From: MWBF01 sp040772005
GTDB taxonomy: Bacteria; Chloroflexota; Anaerolineae; CG2-30-64-16
Assembly (NCBI GenBank): GCA_040772005.1
Contig: JAXGYZ010000014.1
Coordinates: forward strand, 62,001-126,000
Length of the DNA: 64,000 nucleotides
Reading direction: 5' to 3'
A model generated the notes under the pieces. It worked only from the letters and a program-made list of their open reading frames with translations, ran no database searches and was not told the origin of the DNA. Position numbers and translations under genes: made by a program. Every line of letters starts with the position of its first letter. The stretch's first letter is position 1. Below are positions 52,859 to 61,038 of the stretch, piece after piece.

Positions 52859-54231
52859 TCCGCACTGAACAGATCCTCCGCACGGTCACCATGATCCAGG
52901 AACAGCACCTCGACGTGCGTGCGGTCACGCTCGGGCTGGACCTGCTGGACTGCCACACGGGTAACGTGGACACCACCTGCACTGCCATCCGCGACAAGGT
53001 GCGCCGCCACGCGGAGCGGCTCGTCGCCGCGTGCCAGGCCGTGAGCGACGAGTACGGCCTGCCTGTGATCAACAAGCGCCTCGCGGTCACTCCCATCGCG
53101 CACGTCGGCGCAGGGTTCGACCGGGACGGCTTTGCCGCGCTCGGCCACGCGCTCGACGAAGCCGCGGCCGAGGTGGGCGTGGACTTCGTCGGCGGCTTCT
53201 CAGCCAACGTGGAGAGCGGCCTCGGCGGCGGCGACGTGGAGCTCATCGCCGCGATCCCGCAGACGCTCGTCAGCACGCAGAAGGTGTGCGCGTCGGTCAA
53301 CGTCGGCTCCACGCGCTCTGGCGTCAACATGGATGCGGTGCGGGTGATGGGCCAGGTCGTCCACGACCTCGGCTGGCAGAGCGCAGACCGGGGCGGGTTC
53401 GCCGCGGCCAAGCTCGTCGTCTTCACCAACCAGCCGGAAGACAACCCCTTCATGGCGGGTGCGATCCACGGCGTCGGCCAGCCGGAGGCCGTCATCAACG
53501 TCGGCGTCAGCGGGCCGGGCGTGGTCGCGCGGGCGCTGGAGCGGCTCATCGCGGAACGCAAATCTGAGTTAGGCCTCCACCACCTTGCAGACGAGATCAA
53601 GCGGACCGCGTTCCGCGTGACACGCAGCGGCGAGCTCATCGGCCAGCGCGTCGCAGCCCTCCTCGGCGTGCCGTTCGGCATCGTGGACCTCTCGCTCGCG
53701 CCGACGCCCGATGTAGGCGATAGCGTGGGCGAGATCCTGCGCATCCTCGGCGTGGACGAGATCGGCGCGCCCGGCTCCACCGCGATCCTCGCGCTGCTCA
53801 ACGACGCGGTCAAGAAGGGCGGCGCGTTCGCCTCGGGTAGTGTCGGCGGCCTGAGCGGTGCGTTCATCCCCGTGTCGGAGGACGCGGAGCTAGCGGCCGC
53901 GGCGCGCAGCGGCAGCCTGACGCTGGAGAAGCTGGAGGCCATGACCAGCGTCTGCTCGGTCGGGCTGGACATGATCCCGATTCCCGGCTCGGTGGACCCG
54001 GAGACCATCGCGGCCATCATCGCGGACGAGATGGTCATCGGCATGGTCAACGGCAAGACGACCGCGGTGCGGCTCATCCCCGTGCCGGGTCGGGAGGCGG
54101 GCGAGCTGGTCAGCTTCGGCGGGCTGTTCGGGGAGAGCGTCGTCATGCCCGTCCGCAGCGCAGGCAAGTCCTCCCGCCTCATCCGCTTCGGCGGCCGCAT
54201 CCCCGCGCCGATCCACAGCCTGCGGAACTGA
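52855..54231 (+). CDS. PFL/DUF711 (UPF0210) family protein
   Basis: 458 residues from ATG 52855, overlapping the previous stop by four bases. Family opening MIRTEQILRTVTMIQEQHLD, then VRAVTLGLDLLDC. Later segments include FVGGFSANVESGLGGGD, NVGSTRSGVNMDAV, PTPDVGDSVGEILRILGVDEIGAPGSTAIL and GMVNGKTTAVRLIPVPG. The family is related in fold to glycyl-radical PFL-like proteins, but I see no glycyl-radical motif and no proven reaction is known. Translational coupling to the ACT protein suggests a two-subunit, amino-acid-regulated unit. Confidence 0.92.
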   Translation: MIRTEQILRTVTMIQEQHLDVRAVTLGLDLLDCHTGNVDTTCTAIRDKVRRHAERLVAACQAVSDEYGLPVINKRLAVTPIAHVGAGFDRDGFAALGHALDEAAAEVGVDFVGGFSANVESGLGGGDVELIAAIPQTLVSTQKVCASVNVGSTRSGVNMDAVRVMGQVVHDLGWQSADRGGFAAAKLVVFTNQPEDNPFMAGAIHGVGQPEAVINVGVSGPGVVARALERLIAERKSELGLHHLADEIKRTAFRVTRSGELIGQRVAALLGVPFGIVDLSLAPTPDVGDSVGEILRILGVDEIGAPGSTAILALLNDAVKKGGAFASGSVGGLSGAFIPVSEDAELAAAARSGSLTLEKLEAMTSVCSVGLDMIPIPGSVDPETIAAIIADEMVIGMVNGKTTAVRLIPVPGREAGELVSFGGLFGESVVMPVRSAGKSSRLIRFGGRIPAPIHSLRN

Positions 54232-54239
54232 CGGGAACA

Positions 54240-54380
54240 GAACGCTGATGACGCTGATGTGCCAACCTTCGGTTGGCCCTGATTGACGCTGATTTTCTTG
54301 TTTTTCATTTTCTATCCCTCAGGAGGGACCAAAAATGATAGATCAGTCACATCAGTCTAATCAGCGTCATCAGCGTTCTA
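54240..54380. repeat. inverted tandem GCTGATGAC repeats
   Basis: The left arm (54243-54295) carries ACGCTGATGACGCTGATG and the right arm (54340-54379) its inverse (CATCAGTCTAATCAGCGTCA). A CCAACC/GGTTGG hairpin lies between. The right arm encodes the first 16 residues of the UroD-like protein 3 (MIDQSHQSNQRHQRS), because its ATG and ribosome site precede the arm. Confidence 0.8.
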
Positions 54381-55504
54381 TTAAGCCCCTGACCTCCCGC
54401 GAGCGTGTCCGCCGCGCGCTGGCCCACCAGGAAGTCGACCGGCCGCCCATCGACCTGGGCGGGACGCAGAACAGCACGATGTGCGCGGGCGCGTACGCGG
54501 CTTTCACCCGCCACCTCGGCATCGCCACGCCCGTCCGCCTGCTGAGCCGGGTGTTCAACACCGTGCAGATGGACGAGGCGGTGCTGGCCCCGCTGCCGGC
54601 GGACACGCGCGGGATTTATGCCCGGCCCCCTGCGACGGGCGGGGCCCGCGTGCTCGACGACTTCACGCTGGTGGACGAGTGGGGCGTCACCTATCGCCGG
54701 CCGCCGGGCGGAGGCCAGTACGATCCGGTCGTGCATCCCCTGGCGGAGGCGACCATCGATGACCTCGACCGGTATGGCTGGCCCGATGTTGAGGACCCGT
54801 CGCGCTACGCGGGCCTGGCGGAGCTGGCCGCGGACCTCCGTGCGGGCACGGATTACGCCATCTGCGGGAGCTCGAACGACACGGTCATCTTCGACCGCGC
54901 GTGGCTCCTGCGCGGGATGCAGCAGTTCCTCGAGGACCTGCTGGCCGACCCCGCCTTCGCGCTGGCGCTCCTCGAACGCGTCGCGGACGTCCAGTACCGG
55001 CGGCAGGCGGCCTTCCTCCGGGCGGCCGGCCGTTACCTGGATGTGGTGGTCATCGCGGACGACATGGGCACGCAGCGCGGCCCGCTGCTCAGTCCCGCGC
55101 TCTACCGCCGGATGGTCAAGCCGTTCCACCGCCGCTACGTCGAGACGGTGCGCCGCCACACCGATGCGTTCGTCCACGTCCATGCGTGCGGCAGCATCGC
55201 GGCCCTGGTGGAGGACTACATCGAGATCGGCGTCGATGTGCTCAACCCCATGCAGGTCGCCGCGGCCGGCATGGACCCGGAGACGCTCCGCGCGCGCTTC
55301 CGCGGGCGCATGGCCTTCTGGGGCGGGATCGATACCCAGTCGCTGCTCCCGCACGGCACGCCGGACGAGGTCGCCGCAGGCGTCCGCCACATGCGCGAGG
55401 TCATGGGCTGCGACGGCGGCTATGTCCTGGGGGCCGTTCACAACATCCAGGACGACGTCCCGCCGGAGAACGTGCTGGCGCTGCTGCAGGCCGGGGCGGA
55501 TTGA
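54335..55504 (+). CDS. UroD-like (methyltransferase MtaA/CmuA-type) protein 3
   Basis: 389 residues; AGGAGGG lies seven bases before ATG 54335. The first 16 residues come from a repeat; the family begins at TSRERVRRALAHQEVDRPPI. The H-x-C motif is VHVHACGSIAALVED (His283/Cys285), followed by GVDVLNPMQVAAAGMDP. His369 in LGAVHNIQDDVPP takes the third-ligand place. It is close to protein 2 in these motifs (ALNHREPDRV/ALAHQEVDRP, VLNPMQ/ILNPVQ). The gene is convergent with an AraA/FucI-like isomerase gene. Likely a metal-dependent methyl- or carbon-transfer enzyme; substrate unknown. Confidence 0.83.
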   Translation: MIDQSHQSNQRHQRSIKPLTSRERVRRALAHQEVDRPPIDLGGTQNSTMCAGAYAAFTRHLGIATPVRLLSRVFNTVQMDEAVLAPLPADTRGIYARPPATGGARVLDDFTLVDEWGVTYRRPPGGGQYDPVVHPLAEATIDDLDRYGWPDVEDPSRYAGLAELAADLRAGTDYAICGSSNDTVIFDRAWLLRGMQQFLEDLLADPAFALALLERVADVQYRRQAAFLRAAGRYLDVVVIADDMGTQRGPLLSPALYRRMVKPFHRRYVETVRRHTDAFVHVHACGSIAALVEDYIEIGVDVLNPMQVAAAGMDPETLRARFRGRMAFWGGIDTQSLLPHGTPDEVAAGVRHMREVMGCDGGYVLGAVHNIQDDVPPENVLALLQAGAD

Positions 55505-55550
55505 ACCGCAAAGACCAATTCGGGCGGTTGGGGCGCGTTTCGAATCGGTG

Positions 55551-55682
55551 GCGCGGCCATCGCGGGTAAGCGAATAGCGCTGCGGCGCCGGAAGCGAATA
55601 AGCGAATACCGCCGCCGCGGCGCAGACGATTCGCGTATTCGTGGCGGGCGCCAGCGCATTCGGGTATTCGCGATGGCCGCGT
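55551..55682. repeat. inverted tandem GCGAATA repeats
   Basis: The outer arms GCGGCCATCGCGGGTAAGCG and CGCGATGGCCGCG enclose GCGAATA-type units in one direction (55569-55608) and TATTCGC-type units in the other (55629-55670). It lies between two convergent genes. Confidence 0.75.
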
Positions 55683-55695
55683 CCCCATTTCCCGC

Positions 55696-57156
55696 TTACC
55701 TCTCTCTCCCACCCACAACCACCGATTCGATCCCCAGGGTCTCCCCCAGCCGCCGGATCGTCTCCGCGTGGTGCCCGATGCCCAGGGCGAAGTGGTGCGT
55801 CGGGCCCGCGTTGCACCAGGCGCGCAGGAAGGTCAGCGGGTCCGGGTGGAAGCGGCCGGGGGTGTTGGTGTTTCCCGTCGGCGGGATGGGGCCGGGCACG
55901 GACTCGCCCTCGCCGATGATGAACTTGAAGCGGCCGTCGTGCGTCTGGCCGACGCTCAGCAGGGTGAGCGGGCCGTGCCGGATGGTGAACTCCACCGATG
56001 CGCCTGAGCCCGGCTTGCCGTGGTACTGCCGCAGGCTGCGCAGCCGCGGCCTCCCCTCGCAGATGTTGAGATGGTGCGGCCCGTCGTGCCCCACGTAGAT
56101 GATGTTCTCCTCGAAGTTCACCGGGTGGAACTCGGCAAAGCTGCCGCCGATCTCCAGCCGGTCCATGATCAGCATGGCCACGCACGTCTTCAGGTCGTTC
56201 TCGCCGCACATCGGAAAGCCGGCGGCGGACAGGAGCGAGTTGCCCACGATGAAGTTGCTCACCACCCGGCGCATCTCCGACTCGGGCTCCGCCTCGTAGT
56301 AATAGGCCAGCCCGTCCAGCCGGCGGGCCGCGATGAAGCGGTCCAGCGCGACCGCGGTCCGCGCCGCCATCGCCAGGTCCTCCTCCGTCAGGCGCAGCGT
56401 GTGGGGGTCGGTGGCGGGGTCGGGCGTATCGAAGAATTCCTCGATGGCTCGGCGCTTCGCGGCGACCTCCTCTGCGCCGGCCCCCCGGTACTCCCGCAGT
56501 ACCTCGTCCGGCTCGGTCTGCACGATGTGCAGCCCGAAGAAGCGGGTGAACATCGTGTGGTCGCTGTGCATGTCGAGCATGGCCTCGAGCGTGTGGCCCA
56601 TCTGGCCGATGCGCGCGCCGCGCAGGTCGTGCAGCACCCGGGCGATGCGGCACCAGTCGCGGAGGTCCGCCTCCGCGGCCGGGTCGTCGTACAGCGAGCC
56701 GAGGACCATCGGCGGCACGGGCCGGCCCATGCGCTGGCTGACGTGGCAGAACTCCGGCAGCGCGCAGACCTGGTCGTTGGCGAGCTGGAGGTGGGTGGTG
56801 TAGTGGTCGAAGTCGAGCCGGCGGCTGGACTGCAGCGCGATCAGCACGACCGGCGCGGTGACCTCGGCCACCATGACGCCCCAAGTTGCGCTCGTCGCAT
56901 AGGTCGCCATGTCGCAGAAGACCAGGTCGAAGTTGCCCGCCTTCAGCCGGCCGGCCAGCGCATAGGCCGACTCCGCGTCATCCGCCATCCCGAAGTCGGT
57001 GACCTCCACCCCGTAGCCCTCGATCCGCCGCCGGATCACCTCGTGATACCCCAGCAGCTCCTCGCGCAGCCCGGGGTACTGCGCCCAGTAGGTATGGTGC
57101 CCGACGCAGAACAGTCCGACCCGTGCCGTGAGCGGCTTCTGGCGTTCGATGTGCAT
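55696..57156 (-). CDS. L-arabinose/L-fucose isomerase-family protein
   Basis: 486 residues; GAGGAG upstream of ATG 57156. Family features: VGLFCVGHHTYWAQYPGL at the N-terminus, FDLVFCDMATYATSATWG, LRGARIGQMGHTLEAMLDMH, and FPMCGENDLKTCVAML and AEFHPVNFEENIIYVGHDGPHHLN with the Glu and His metal/substrate residues. THHFALGIGHHAE near the end holds the last His pair. These are the positions of AraA Glu306, Glu333, His350 and His450. It interconverts an aldose and ketose with Mn(II). The sugar is not fixed by sequence. It lies next to a UroD-like gene. Confidence 0.88.
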   Translation of the reverse strand: MHIERQKPLTARVGLFCVGHHTYWAQYPGLREELLGYHEVIRRRIEGYGVEVTDFGMADDAESAYALAGRLKAGNFDLVFCDMATYATSATWGVMVAEVTAPVVLIALQSSRRLDFDHYTTHLQLANDQVCALPEFCHVSQRMGRPVPPMVLGSLYDDPAAEADLRDWCRIARVLHDLRGARIGQMGHTLEAMLDMHSDHTMFTRFFGLHIVQTEPDEVLREYRGAGAEEVAAKRRAIEEFFDTPDPATDPHTLRLTEEDLAMAARTAVALDRFIAARRLDGLAYYYEAEPESEMRRVVSNFIVGNSLLSAAGFPMCGENDLKTCVAMLIMDRLEIGGSFAEFHPVNFEENIIYVGHDGPHHLNICEGRPRLRSLRQYHGKPGSGASVEFTIRHGPLTLLSVGQTHDGRFKFIIGEGESVPGPIPPTGNTNTPGRFHPDPLTFLRAWCNAGPTHHFALGIGHHAETIRRLGETLGIESVVVGGRER

Positions 57157-57170
57157 ATCTCAGCTCCTCC

Positions 57171-57761
57171 TCATCCAGCTTCGGAGAACTGTGCGCGCTC
57201 GTAGTTCACGACGATGACGCCGCTCGGGGTGACCTCGCCTTCCGTCACCTTGAACGCTGCGGGGATCGTGCCGCCGGCAAACAGCCGCTTGCCGCTGCCC
57301 AGCGTGAGGGGATAGATCATCAACCAGAACGCATCGACCAGGTCATGCCTGAGGAGCGTTTGGATGAGATCGCCGCTGCCCCAGACGTGCAGATCCGCTC
57401 CCGGCTGTTGCTTGAGCCGGGTGATTTTCTCCGCGATATCGCCGCTCAGGAAGACGGACGGCTGCCACTCGTGAGATGTCAGCGTATTCGAAGCGACGTA
57501 CTTGGTCGCCGCCATGACGCCCGGCCAGGCGCCCGCATGCTGCGGCCAGTAGGGCGCCCAGATGTCGAACGTCTTGCGCCCGAGCAGCAGGTCGAACGGC
57601 ATGTTCATCTGCCGTCTCAGAAGCCTCCCAAGGACTGCGTCGGCGTAGGGCGCGATCCACCCGCCAAGCGCAAAGCCGCCGCTGGTATCTTCCTCCGGTC
57701 CGCCCGGGGCCTGGATGACGCCATCCAGGGAGATGTGTTCGAGCACAGTGATTCTTCTCAT
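57171..57761 (-). CDS. dihydrofolate reductase-family (RibD-C-like) protein
   Basis: 196 residues from ATG 57761 (GGAGG eight bases upstream). It begins RRITVLEHISLDGVIQAPGG, then LLLGRKTFDIWAPYWP and LHVWGSGDLIQTLLRHDLVD, ending with LGSGKRLFAGG. These are the typical motifs of the YyaP/YwjB group of DHFR/RibD-C-like reductases, which bind NADPH. No function is proven for this group. The product is about 15 bases downstream-facing from the isomerase gene on the same strand, which it precedes. Confidence 0.88.
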   Translation of the reverse strand: MRRITVLEHISLDGVIQAPGGPEEDTSGGFALGGWIAPYADAVLGRLLRRQMNMPFDLLLGRKTFDIWAPYWPQHAGAWPGVMAATKYVASNTLTSHEWQPSVFLSGDIAEKITRLKQQPGADLHVWGSGDLIQTLLRHDLVDAFWLMIYPLTLGSGKRLFAGGTIPAAFKVTEGEVTPSGVIVVNYERAQFSEAG

Positions 57762-57953
57762 GGTGAGTTCCTCCATTTCATAAGCCAATCCAAACATCCG
57801 CGCCTGCAGTGGAGCTCGTCCGGCAGCGATGCATCCTGGCGAAACCGGCCGGCCTGCGCGTCGCAGAGAGCACCGGTTGTCTGTCTGGTAATTCTACCAG
57901 ATAGGCAGCCGGTCGCGCGGTCGTATCGGACAGTACTGACGGATGCAGTCTCC

Positions 57954-58141
57954 CTGTGACTGGCCAGCCATTCCAAATGTACGCGAGAGTGCGGGCATTC
58001 TGAGCGGAGGGCGTTGCGGAGCAACGCACGTAGTCGAAGAACGCCGGCACGGCCTACATCCTTCGACTACACCCGCCGCGAGCGGCGGCCTCCGCTCAGG
58101 ATGCCTTGCCGCCTACATTTGGAATTCCTGGTGACTGGCAG
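57954..58141. repeat. nested long palindrome (MITE-like)
   Basis: The outer arms CCATTCCAAATGTAC (57968-57982) and TACATTTGGAATTCC (58114-58128), with weaker CTGGCCAG/CTGGCAG ends, surround a second inverted pair GGCATTCTGAGCGGAGG/CCTCCGCTCAGGATGCC and an innermost CGTAGTCGAAG/CTTCGACTAC. Between these sit small hairpins (GCGTTGCGGAGCAACGC, CGCCGCGAGCGGCGG). No coding potential. The rest of the 57762-58301 gap holds only the promoter below. Confidence 0.75.
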
Positions 58142-58168
58142 CGCAAGGTCCTTCGCCCAGCGCGGTTG

Positions 58169-58177
58169 TGGTATAAT
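58169..58177 (+). promoter_or_regulatory. extended -10 promoter of the S74 gene
   Basis: TGGTATAAT, a full -10 with the TGn extension. No good -35 is visible. The leader to ATG 58302 is about 118 nt. Confidence 0.55.
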
Positions 58178-58301
58178 CTAGTGGCGGAGTTCGAACCGGA
58201 GGATTGTCTCGTCCGAGATCCACAGACGGTTCTGTCACGATTCTGCAACGCTGGACTGATACTATCCTCCCAAGCATGTCCCTCAGTGGAAGGAGTGTCT
58301 C

Positions 58302-60188
58302 ATGTCAGCCTGCCGCATCCCCAGCCTTTCCCTCGTCGTCCTGATCGTCTTGTTGTTCACATCCGGCGTGGCGCTGGGCCAGGAGGCCGCTCCAGAGGCG
58401 GCCCTGACGGCCGCGTTCACCTACCAGGGCAGCCTGCAGGCGAGCGGTGCGCCCGCCAATGGACCCTACGATTTCCAGTGCATCCTCTACAACGCCGCGA
58501 GCGGCGGCAGCCAGGTCGGCGCGGCCGTGACGCTGGAAGACGTGCCCGTGACCAATGGCATCTTCACGGTCGAGCTCGACTTCGGCGCGGCTGCGTTCGA
58601 CGGGCAGGCGCGCTGGCTGGAAGTAGCCGTACGAGCAGGGGCGAGCACGGGCGCGCACAGCGTGCTCAGCCCGCGGCACGCGCTGACCGCGGTGCCGCAC
58701 GCGACCTATGCCACGAAGGCTCCGTGGTCGGGCCTGCAGGGGATCCCGGCCGGCTTCGCGGATGGCACCGACAACGACACCATTTACAGCGCGGGCAGCG
58801 GGCTGACGCTGGCCGGCACGACCTTTGCGGCGGACACGAACTACATGCAGCGCCGCGTCGGCGGCACGTGCGCCGCGGGCTCCTCGATCCGGGCGGTCAA
58901 CGCCGACGGCACGGTGACGTGCGAGACGGACGACACCGGGTGGTCCCTGACGGGCAACGCGGGCACTACGCCGGGCACGCACTTCCTGGGCACCGCCGAC
59001 AACCAGGCGCTGGAACTGAAGGTGAACGGCCAGCGCGGCCTGCGCATCGCGCCGGCGACAGACACCGGTACGGGGGGCTTCGCGCCCAACCTGGTCGGCG
59101 GCTCCAGCGCTAACCAGGTTCTCGACGGCGGCGGTGGCAGCGCGACCTATGGCGCCACTATTGCCGGTGGGGGGCGGCCGGATGCAACGTGCCGCAACGG
59201 AGCCGAACCCTGCTGGAATCGTGTTTCCGAAGACTATGGTGCAGTCGGCGGGGGGATCGCTAACACCGCAAGCGGGGTGGCTGCCACCGTGGGCGGGGGA
59301 ACCACCAACACCGCCGGCGGTGCGAGTGCCACTGTCGGCGGGGGTGCGTGGAACACTGCAAGCGGGTCGCAGTCCACCGTCGGCGGGGGATTCCTCAACG
59401 GCGCCAGCGGACAGTATGCCACCGTCGCCGGAGGCTCTGGCAACACCGCCGGCGGACAGTACGCCACCGTCGCCGGGGGCAGTAGCAACACCGCCGGCGC
59501 CGACTATAGCTTCGCGGCCGGCTACCGCGCCAAGACCTCCCAGCCCGGCGTCTTCGTCTGGGCAGACTCCAACGACTTCGACTTCGATCCGTGGGCCTGG
59601 GGCCCGGCCGGCGTGCCCAATTCCTTCAATGTGCGCGCCACGGGCGGCTTCTATTTCGCGACCGCAACCGATTTCTCGGGCATTGTGACAAGCGGGGTGT
59701 ACATCACGACCGGGGGCTCGGGCTGGAATTCCTACAGCGATCGCAACGCTAAGGAGAACTTCGCACCGGCCGACGGGCGACTGATCCTCGACCGCCTGGC
59801 CGCCATCCCGGTCCAGACCTGGAACTACAAGACGCAGCCGGCGACGATCCGCCACATCGGGCCGATGGCGCAGGACTTCGCAGCTGCGTTTGAGGTAGGC
59901 GAGAACGATACGACCATCAACAGCCTGGATGCCGATGGCGTCGCGCTGGCCGCAATCCAGGGGCTGTACGGGGTGGTGCAGGAGCAGGAGAGCCGGCTGG
60001 CAGCCCAGCAGGCCGAGATTCGCACCTTGCAGGCGCAGAATGCGGCGCTCGAGGCGCGGCTGGCAGCGCTGGAACGACAGGCAGCCCCGGCGCAGACGGG
60101 CCTGCCTGCAGGCTGGCTGCTGTTGGGCGGCATCAGCGTCGTGGCCGTGGTCGCCGGGCAGCGCCGGCTGGCAGGAGGCGGGCGATGA
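58302..60188 (+). CDS. membrane-anchored surface protein with S74 autochaperone domain
   Basis: 628 residues; AAGGAG upstream. Signal peptide (SLSLVVLIVLLFTSGVALGQ), an N-terminal beta domain (about 35-160), a YadA-head-like run of hep/Hag repeats (about 310-405: VGGGIANTASGVAATVGGGT and variants), then a Peptidase_S74 intramolecular chaperone (about 480-560) opening SYSDRNAKENF, with the family Ser and Lys, and IGPMAQDFAAAFEVGE. A coiled coil (EQESRLAAQQAEIRTLQAQN) and a C-terminal membrane helix (GWLLLGGISVVAVVAG) with an Arg tail end the protein. S74 domains fold trimeric fibres and may cut themselves off. Its stop overlaps the next start by four bases. Confidence 0.88.
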   Translation: MSACRIPSLSLVVLIVLLFTSGVALGQEAAPEAALTAAFTYQGSLQASGAPANGPYDFQCILYNAASGGSQVGAAVTLEDVPVTNGIFTVELDFGAAAFDGQARWLEVAVRAGASTGAHSVLSPRHALTAVPHATYATKAPWSGLQGIPAGFADGTDNDTIYSAGSGLTLAGTTFAADTNYMQRRVGGTCAAGSSIRAVNADGTVTCETDDTGWSLTGNAGTTPGTHFLGTADNQALELKVNGQRGLRIAPATDTGTGGFAPNLVGGSSANQVLDGGGGSATYGATIAGGGRPDATCRNGAEPCWNRVSEDYGAVGGGIANTASGVAATVGGGTTNTAGGASATVGGGAWNTASGSQSTVGGGFLNGASGQYATVAGGSGNTAGGQYATVAGGSSNTAGADYSFAAGYRAKTSQPGVFVWADSNDFDFDPWAWGPAGVPNSFNVRATGGFYFATATDFSGIVTSGVYITTGGSGWNSYSDRNAKENFAPADGRLILDRLAAIPVQTWNYKTQPATIRHIGPMAQDFAAAFEVGENDTTINSLDADGVALAAIQGLYGVVQEQESRLAAQQAEIRTLQAQNAALEARLAALERQAAPAQTGLPAGWLLLGGISVVAVVAGQRRLAGGGR

Positions 60189-60823
60189 AACTCCAGGCGT
60201 TACGCACCGCGCTCGCGGCCGGCCTGCTGCTGACGGCGCTGGCTGCCGGCGACGCGTGGGCCCAGGGCGAGCCAGACAACGCCACAGACGGCGACCCGGC
60301 GCACGAGCTCAGCCCGGCGCTCGACGCGGAGCCGGCCCCTGCCCTGCCGGCCGCCACCGGCTACACCCTGGAACGGGCGGTGGTTGGCGCGGGCGGGGCG
60401 CACGCCACCGCCACAGGCTTCGCGCTCGATGCCACCGGCGGCCAGCCCGCGGCCGGCCCCCTGACCGGCCCCGACCTCGCGCTGCAGGGGGGCTTCTGGC
60501 ATGGCTGCAGCGCGGCCGCGCCGGTCGCGCCGGTCGTCCGCGTGGCCCGCAGCGGCGACGACGTCATCGTCTCGTGGGATGCCGAGCCCGCGGATGTTCA
60601 GTACCAGGTGTGGGTGTCTACGAATCCCTACTTCGACCCGGATAACCCGGGCGGGGTGGCGCCGGTCATCACTGCGCTGACAAGCTACCCGGATTACGGT
60701 GCGGCGGCCAGCCTGGAGAACCACTTCTACGTGGTGCGCGGGGTGAATGCCTGCGGCGTGGTCTCGGGCAACTCCGCGCGGCGGGGTGAGTTCACCTTCG
60801 AGCTGATCGAGGGCGCACCGTAA
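60185..60823 (+). CDS. secreted FN3-like protein, partner of the S74 protein
   Basis: 212 residues; GGAGG five bases upstream of ATG 60185, overlapping the upstream stop. Signal peptide (TALAAGLLLTALAAGDAWAQ), a short acidic spacer, a beta region (YTLERAVVGAGGAHATATGF, common in Chloroflexota exported proteins), and an FN3-like module (VIVSWDAEPADVQYQVWVSTNPYF ... HFYVVRGVNACG ... GEFTFEL). It has no enzyme motif. Translational coupling to the S74 protein suggests that the two are displayed together. Confidence 0.75.
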   Translation: MKLQALRTALAAGLLLTALAAGDAWAQGEPDNATDGDPAHELSPALDAEPAPALPAATGYTLERAVVGAGGAHATATGFALDATGGQPAAGPLTGPDLALQGGFWHGCSAAAPVAPVVRVARSGDDVIVSWDAEPADVQYQVWVSTNPYFDPDNPGGVAPVITALTSYPDYGAAASLENHFYVVRGVNACGVVSGNSARRGEFTFELIEGAP

Positions 60824-60850
60824 GCGCGGGCCGCGCGTTCCCGGCAGCAT

Positions 60851-60977
60851 CCCCTGCACCGGCGGTATCCGGGAGTTCTCCCGGATAGCGTGTGTGCAGG
60901 GTAGGGGAGGTTGTGCGTGCAGCAGCGGCCTCTCGGGAGGCGGGGTCTATCTGGAAGTTCTCCCGGATAGACCCCGC
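60851..60977. terminator. two hairpins between convergent genes, ATCCGGGAGTTC palindrome family
   Basis: TATCCGGGAGTTCTCCCGGATA-type palindrome at 60866-60887, enclosed by CCCTGCAC/GTGTGCAGGG arms, and a longer hairpin at 60940-60977 with arms GCGGGGTCTATCTGG and CCCGGATAGACCCCGC. They lie downstream of the FN3-like gene and of the convergent subtilisin gene, so they may terminate both. A related palindrome occurs at 63462. Confidence 0.6.
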
Positions 60978-61038
60978 GCATCGCCCGGAGGATCGTAGGG
61001 CTATGGCCGCACGCGGCCGGAGCGGTCCTGTCGGATCG

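Noticed and set aside
54347..56884. An 845-codon open frame on the minus strand
   Set aside because: It crosses the antisense of a UroD-like gene, a repeat and another frame of the isomerase gene. Its product is low-complexity Arg/Ala/Gly-rich. High GC removes stop codons.
60090..60185. A sortase signal in GLPAGW at the end of the S74 protein
   Set aside because: Although there is a membrane helix and Arg tail after it, LPAGW lacks the T-G/S scissile pair of LPXTG and no sortase gene is seen.
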